Assembly (NCBI GenBank): GCA_027576995.1
Contig: JANBQC010000024.1
Coordinates: 1 to 64,000, forward strand
DNA length: 64,000 nt
Source: Dimargaris cristalligena
Taxonomy: Eukaryota; Kickxellomycota; Dimargaritomycetes; Dimargaritales; Dimargaritaceae
Reading direction: 5' to 3'
The position numbers were made by a program, and so were the translations under genes. Of this stretch, positions 58,296 through 64,000 are shown piece by piece; the first letter of the stretch is position 1; every line of letters begins with the position of its first letter. The notes beneath the pieces are model-generated. The model was not told the origin of the DNA, did no database searches, and was given only the letters and a program-made list of their open reading frames with translations.

Positions 58296-59248
58296 CTACA
58301 TTTTGCAGACTTCGTTGTCACCTCGGGTATTCAAAATCAGACCCACAATCAGACCGTAAAGTCCCAGCACTTCGGCAAAAATGAGGATGAGCACCATGGA
58401 GACGAACAGACGGTTCTGTAGAGCATAACCGCGCACCGAGCAGTCACCCACGATACCGATACTATAGCCGGCGGCTAGGCCGGTCAAACCAACCGAAAAG
58501 CCGGCGGCCAAGTGGGTGAATCCCGTGTAGAGCGAGTACTGACCGGGCTTGCCGAGCGAACCGGAAATGAGCACCGAGGCGACGAGACCGTAGACGGCAA
58601 TGATACCCGCCATGACCACGGGAATAAGGGACTGGGGTAGATAAGAGGTGATACCATAGGGTATAACATTAGTAGAGGCACGGGCTTGGCTGGTGTATAG
58701 AACGGCGAGGATGTGAACAAGTAAACCGTTTGGCAAACCAGCCCGGGGGGTAGGGTGTCATCAAGCGCCAAAAACCGAAATGCCAGATAGTAGGCATAAT
58801 ATAAGATGCATTAATGGGGTAGCGGGGAGGGAGATGTTGCCAATAACTTACCTTCATAATCAAGTGGGGGTAGAAGGTACCCATACCGGCGATACCGATA
58901 CCGGACTTGGCCGTTCCGTAGGCAGCGCCCATGGCTAAGCAGAGATGGTATAATGGAGGGTTTTTTATATGATAGGGTGGTTAGCGCGGGTTGCGTTGGT
59001 CGCCATAGTCACTAGTACTTTGGTCATTCGGACTAGGGGTGGCACATTAGCGCCCTACTCTAAGACAAGAATGCACGAGAAACCGAGCCAAGCGTCGAGA
59101 TGCGCTGTTTCTCCTCTGGACCTAGGAGACTTTTAATGCTAACCAGTCATATACTACTGAGGAGGGGACACTTACTACTAAAGACCATGGCACCGAAGAC
59201 GCCGGCAAAGCCAAAGAATGGGGCATACACGGGACAGTATTCGGACAT
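58296..59248 (-). CDS. V-type H+-ATPase proteolipid subunit c
   Basis: Three minus-strand exons, 59176-59248, 58852-58934 and 58296-58631, joined at phases 1 and 0, give 163 residues (yeast Vma3 160). The c-ring of the membrane Vo sector carries protons in vacuolar and endomembrane ATPases. The start [79 protein letters not shown] and [18 protein letters not shown] match the family. The proton-carrying Glu is E139 in helix 4, and four hydrophobic helices are visible. Sequence between helices 2 and 3 ([20 protein letters not shown]) aligns with c rather than c''. Exon 1 precedes a typical GTAAGT donor. Confidence 0.95.
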
Positions 59249-59816
59249 TCTGGGATACTGGCAGGAGAGGGGGTTGCGTTGGGGCGGGTATGCGAAGAGA
59301 TGGAAGTGAAAGAGACCAAATGGACAAGTTAAGGAAACATACAATGGAAATAGAAGTGAATGAAAGGGATAGTTAGAATACGGGTCTTTCACAATGGGAG
59401 AGAAAGAAGAATAAGGGAGCAAAGGGACGTTGACTATGTGGGGTGTGCATTCCGTTTGGCTGGGTGCGGCGGGGGGCGAAAGGAGCACACAACACACCCA
59501 TATAGGCAAAACTATCCCCTCCTCTTCCTTTGGTGGTCTCCAAGCTTGTAAAAGCTTTGCAATGGGGGCCGACAAGGAGAGTTGTACAACCACACGAGAC
59601 CCTCCTCCTCACTTGGCTCACTAAAGGGCGCTTTCCTCTTTCTCGTTTTTTTCTAGCTCGCTCTCCCCATTAAAACCCTTCTTCCTTTTTACTCAAGCGC
59701 CACGCACCACCATTGGGTGTGCTGTAGCTTCTTTGGAATAGTAGGGCGGCGACCCAAGTTCCTGCGTCGTCCCCTCTAAATATACTGGAGGGGGGGACAT
59801 TATTGAGCCGAGCAAC
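59249..59816. other. Intergenic upstream of the V-ATPase c gene
   Basis: Purine-rich on the + strand (59260-59440), i.e. a coding-strand pyrimidine tract for the V-ATPase c promoter. No gene seen. Confidence 0.5.
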
Positions 59817-60077
59817 CTAGACTTCCCCACTGTCCTCCACTAGGTCGGGGGGGAGTTGGGTAAAGTCGCCGGGGCGGCTGTACCTGTCGAGTTGGACTTG
59901 TGCGACGTGTGCATCACCGCCACCAGTCGCGCTTTTCGAGGATATGGTGATCCTTTTCTTTCGCTCCGTTTTTAACCGGCGGCATCTTCGTACCCCACGC
60001 GTGACATATAGGGGCTTCGAGGAACAACAACTCCACTCCCCATCCGTCACTAAAATGATACTCGTGGCCTTTGCCAT
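59817..60077 (-). CDS. Possible 86-residue basic protein
   Basis: An open frame from MAKATSIILVTDGEWSCCSS to a stop, with a basic middle (GVRRCRRLKTERKKRITISS) and acidic end (PPDLVEDSGEV). Composition is plausible, but the opposite strand is also open over much of this span and nothing is recognised. Listed as a low-confidence candidate. Confidence 0.28.
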   Translation of the reverse strand: MAKATSIILVTDGEWSCCSSKPLYVTRGVRRCRRLKTERKKRITISSKSATGGGDAHVAQVQLDRYSRPGDFTQLPPDLVEDSGEV

Positions 60078-63000
60078 CGTGCGCTTGTACAGGTCGGGCT
60101 TGACTAGAGGGCGCGATATTTAATTTGGAGTCTTAACTAGTCGGTTTTCTGGCAAGTGCTCCCAGTATCATTTCATCTTTTGTGGAGGTTGCATACTGCC
60201 AGAAATCATTTCCAATTAGTGTCTCTCCTCCTATATATTAAATGTATTGGGAGCGCTTGGATGTAGAGGGGTTTATCTACTACTACTATAGCGCCTTAAT
60301 CCCTAATACACCCACAGGCATCAACCACGTGATTCTATAGACAGTCTATTCTTGTGCGCTTGTCCATCTTTCAGATTTGACTACAACACAGACCATTCCA
60401 GGATACTACACTTTACGATATTTAAACCAAAGAAAGTGGATTAGGCGATAGGCAGTATTTGGCCAAACAGTGGGGGCTATTCGAGTAGATTAATGGGTGC
60501 TTACATTCTTTAAAGTCCTGGCTTTATAACTAGGCAGCGTCTACACACGAACCCTTATATTCCAAGGGTCTCTATCTGATGCCAAATCAACTGGCTGGGT
60601 TTGAGGTACAGATGTCCCCCCCTCCACCCTCACTTGTCTAGACGTGCCAGCCCTCTCTTCCTCACATACCATCATTCCGGTTATTTAGTTATTACGCCCA
60701 ATTCATTTCCCGCGTACGCCATTTAATTTTTTCCAACTATATACCTCTCCGGCTACTTGGCACTCGCTGCCCGATTTTTTAGTGACATAACCTCCACCCC
60801 ATTTAATTTTTGGCATCTACCCCTATAAACACAGTATCAGGAAAGGGGCATTTGCTTACTGATACCGATAGCCATGACCTGAGATCGATTCTGTTTTAAT
60901 GAGTGCCGATCTCATTAGAGATTTCCACTACACGGGTGACTGGTTTCCTATCGAATGGTTTATTCTAGTATTGGATAGCTGCCATAGTCTATATTATCAG
61001 TATTCGACTAAATGGAAAGTATATATCGGCCCATTCGTAGATTAGTTCTATGAATAGGATTGGCCCAACCTGCAGGCCTGTTTCCTTAGCCGAGATGTCC
61101 AAAACGTAGAGAGGTTCGCTGGGAAAATCCAGTTTGAGATAGGGAGGAAGGGTTGAAATGGGGTGTCCGATTGTAAAAAAAAAAAAGTAGAAACCAGGAG
61201 GGTGGTAGCCAACTCAGATGAGTTCAAGACGCTTCGGCACGTCCCATATATCCGGAAATCGGGGTTCTGTTGGCATCCAACATTCCCACTACCGTTAGGT
61301 TGTTTATATTAGGAGCGGGAAGTATATCAGGTATAAGCAATTCAGGTCGTTATTTTAGGGTGTGTCCAAACTGGGGAACATTTTCCATTCGGCCGTATGT
61401 TTCGGATTTAGTCTTACATCATCGCTGACAGACATTCAGGTCCATAGATACCACCGCTCTATTCAGGCCCCACTATCCAATATTTGTATCTTCCAACCCC
61501 CGTCATTGACCCATGATAACCCTGCCCGAAGCTAGTCCCACTGGTGTTAATAACAGAAGAAGACGGTGACCTCCCGTCCGTGAGGCTCTACAGTGTGACT
61601 ACAAGCGATCCCGACCGAAATCCCCTGACTCATTTGTCCCAGTTAAATAAACCAACATCATCGGTTATGTAAAATGCTTCCTGTATTGACCCACCCCAAC
61701 ATATTCGGTCCCTCAAAGGTAATGGGTTCTATTTATCGGAGTTACAATTATTTTATATACCGGTACACGTATATCCGCCATTTTAGTTTGAGGAACTTAT
61801 CCTTTTTTCTTCTGATTCTGGGTCTTAACGCTTACACCCTTAGTGAATATACAGTTGCTTGGACTAGGAGACCCGTATTTTGTTAGTACGGAAGCACTCA
61901 GGCGGTTTCTCTACGAATTTGAGATGGAAAACCCAATCTACTGGATTTCGTCTCTCAGCCTACTCTCATTCTGTAACTCTACCATTTTGTAGAGGGGTGT
62001 TTTGGAAAGGCGATTGAAGGCGAGAGTCTATCAATACGTTCACTTAAAAAAAAATTAACCACGTAATTTAAAGTACTGGAGTGTCTAATTCCCAGATAGC
62101 GGGGCAATATATGGTGCAGTCTGGCGCGGACGACTAGGTACTGGGATACCGCCACCAATACGGTGCCGTAGTATTGTCCACCTGAAATTCAACTCAAGTC
62201 CTTACTATTCCATGACTGAACTATGTCACCCTCACGGCTACTGGGTAATAATATACTGCCCATTTTTAAACATGGTACCTGAGACCACTAAGATATTATA
62301 ATAATTAAATTGAAATGCTATGGACTTCAGAGCAACCAAATACATTCGAATATTCTACGGAAGAGTACGAGGGCCTTGCTAGGAACATATTGTCCTGTAG
62401 GTCCATTTAACAATTTTGATCAAGTAGAGTTTCGGGTCATTTCAAGGGCCAAGTTACTAAAGTGTTTTAAACTAGATATAGGGTACAGCTGTAGGTGTCC
62501 AAGAAGTCGGTTAAGCAACTTCCGTATCACTGTTGCTGGTTTACAGTGTACCCGGGCCAAAGTGCGCGCACGCCTTACAATTGACTACATCTGCCGTTGT
62601 CCCTAAATTTATGTGAGTGTCCTTTTCCCGTGTGGGGGCTGGCATATTGTATGATCTCAGGGTCCCGAAATGGGGCCGAGTGGCGATGCATTTCCTCCAA
62701 TACTGACTGTTGAGTATATGGCCTGGACCACCTTCCAAACGAGTCCAGGTCCCCCATCTTAAGATTGAGCGCCGCGGATCTCAAGTGGAAGGGTAGCCTG
62801 ACTGTCACAAGATGAGTTGGATACAATCAATACTTGACACGTCAATATCTAAATGCTGGTGTGTACCATTCCGCTGGTTGTTCTAGTTCAATTGTAAAGG
62901 ATGCCGGTTAGTTAACCCTAGGCTGCGGTAGTAAGTTGGATAGGGGTCAGGCGACAATATATATATAAATACAATACCATTAAGGACGAAAGTTACAATT

Positions 63001-64000
63001 AAACTACTACACTTCTGTAGTTGCCTGTTTACCCTAAACTGCGGCATGGGTGTGTGTAAGCAGGGCCATGTACTGGGTTACAGCGCATCCATTTTTGGTA
63101 TATGATGATGTCCAGTCTGTTATTTTGTTATTTTTTATAAAGGTTAACGGTAACTACTGCCCAAATCACACGATATAGTAGGTAGGCGGTAAATTGGACA
63201 CGGTCTGACTATGTGTATACAGCCTTGTAGTCCTCGTCAACCAGCATGGGAACACGTTTACTTCCAACTGGGAGTGGAACGACTACGAAAAGCGTTGCTT
63301 AAAGTAGGCGATTTAGCTGCCTGGGTAAGAATCCAAGCCAACTGCGGCTTATGTAATGGGGTAACATTAAATTCGAACCGTGCAGATGAATAGAGGCTAG
63401 GCGTACATTTGATGGGCAAGTTACGTTTGGCGGCGAAGAAGGGTGCACCCCCTAACTTAGGGAAATTTCCAATCTACCAATACCCATTCATTGGGAATAA
63501 ATGTAGTAAAAATGGGGTGGTGCGGGGTCTTATGGCGGAAGGGGTCTTCCCAAGAGTAGGAGCATCTCATTGTAACCGCCCCCTTTACTTTGGGTGCGTA
63601 TCGGAAGGATTCATCGCTAGATTCTGGGCCGGGCTGTGCCGCGACCTAGGAGGTATATTATCCCCAAAAGCCAGTTAACCAGTGGTATTGCACCTTTCCG
63701 CAAGGCTAGATATACCCTAGTATCAGGGCATAAGGTACGCTTCGGGAACAATAGGGGGGTGGTTGAATGCCAGGTTTGTAGGGGCCACTATTAAAATCAA
63801 CCGGCCATTTGCAAATTCCGAGTTTTGTCAAACCGCGATAAAGTGTTAAATAGACTGAGCTACGGATCCCATATTTTTCCCAACCCATGGTTCGATAAAC
63901 TTGGACTAACTATTCTTCCGGATACACACACATATATATACACACAAACCGGTCCTTCACGAATCCATCGCCATCACTACCACTGCCGGCTTGTCTAGAC
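60078..64000. other. Gene-poor right end
   Basis: Nearly 4 kb without a supportable gene. Two adjacent + strand frames (63211-63393 and 63409-63678) are near each other but show no domain. An A12 run lies near 61175. The final bases (63925-63950) are CA/TA-rich. Nothing else stands out. Confidence 0.45.

Noticed and set aside
1..64000. CRISPR arrays, operons, bacterial ribosome-binding sites, rRNA genes and phage genes
   Set aside because: None seen: gene structure is eukaryotic with spliceosomal introns, and the only repeats are MITEs, microsatellites and short tandem repeats.

Overview
The window reads as nuclear DNA of a eukaryote, most likely an early-diverging fungus. The evidence is intron-rich housekeeping genes with GT-AG junctions, pyrimidine-rich tracts before start codons, secreted proteins with a dibasic (Kex2-type) site after the signal peptide, and meiotic dmc1. 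A non-fungal opisthokont cannot be excluded from 64 kb. All gene models were built by hand from reading frame, splice signals and remembered family sequences; no search was run.

Left part (1-16.5 kb): tRNA-Ala(AGC) at 274-346, then about 5 kb with no supportable gene. Next come a Pro/Ser-rich protein of unknown function (5288-7552, +), an ELO-type fatty-acid elongase (8362-9678, -), a universal-stress-protein domain gene (11963-12700, +), two small tightly spaced genes (13137-13920, +) and a small Cys-containing secreted protein (14305-14577, -).

Middle (16.5-32.5 kb): three well-supported regulatory genes. 16535-21598 (+, 11 exons) encodes a full-length NELF-C/D (TH1) homologue, a subunit of the metazoan-type RNA polymerase II pausing complex that is absent from yeasts. 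25644-28815 (+, 9 exons) is the meiotic recombinase Dmc1. 29056-32521 (-, 12 exons including an 11-nt microexon) is a METTL16-type RNA m6A methyltransferase with both its catalytic and its C-terminal region. dmc1 and the METTL16 gene converge tail to tail and each has one GC-AG intron.

Right part (33-64 kb): three tandem intronless genes for secreted, acidic, cysteine-poor paralogues (34107-35264, 37669-38856, 41785-42879), probably a lineage-specific family. A pair of small paralogues (46618-47715 and 54866-55372) follows, then eIF3k (56623-57552, +) and the V-ATPase proteolipid subunit c (58296-59248, -). The stretches 47.7-54.8 kb and 60-64 kb have no supportable gene.

Five copies of a 136-178 bp MITE-like element, with about 29-bp imperfect terminal inverted repeats and TA target duplications, are scattered through the window. 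Two of them lie inside introns of the NELF-C/D gene.
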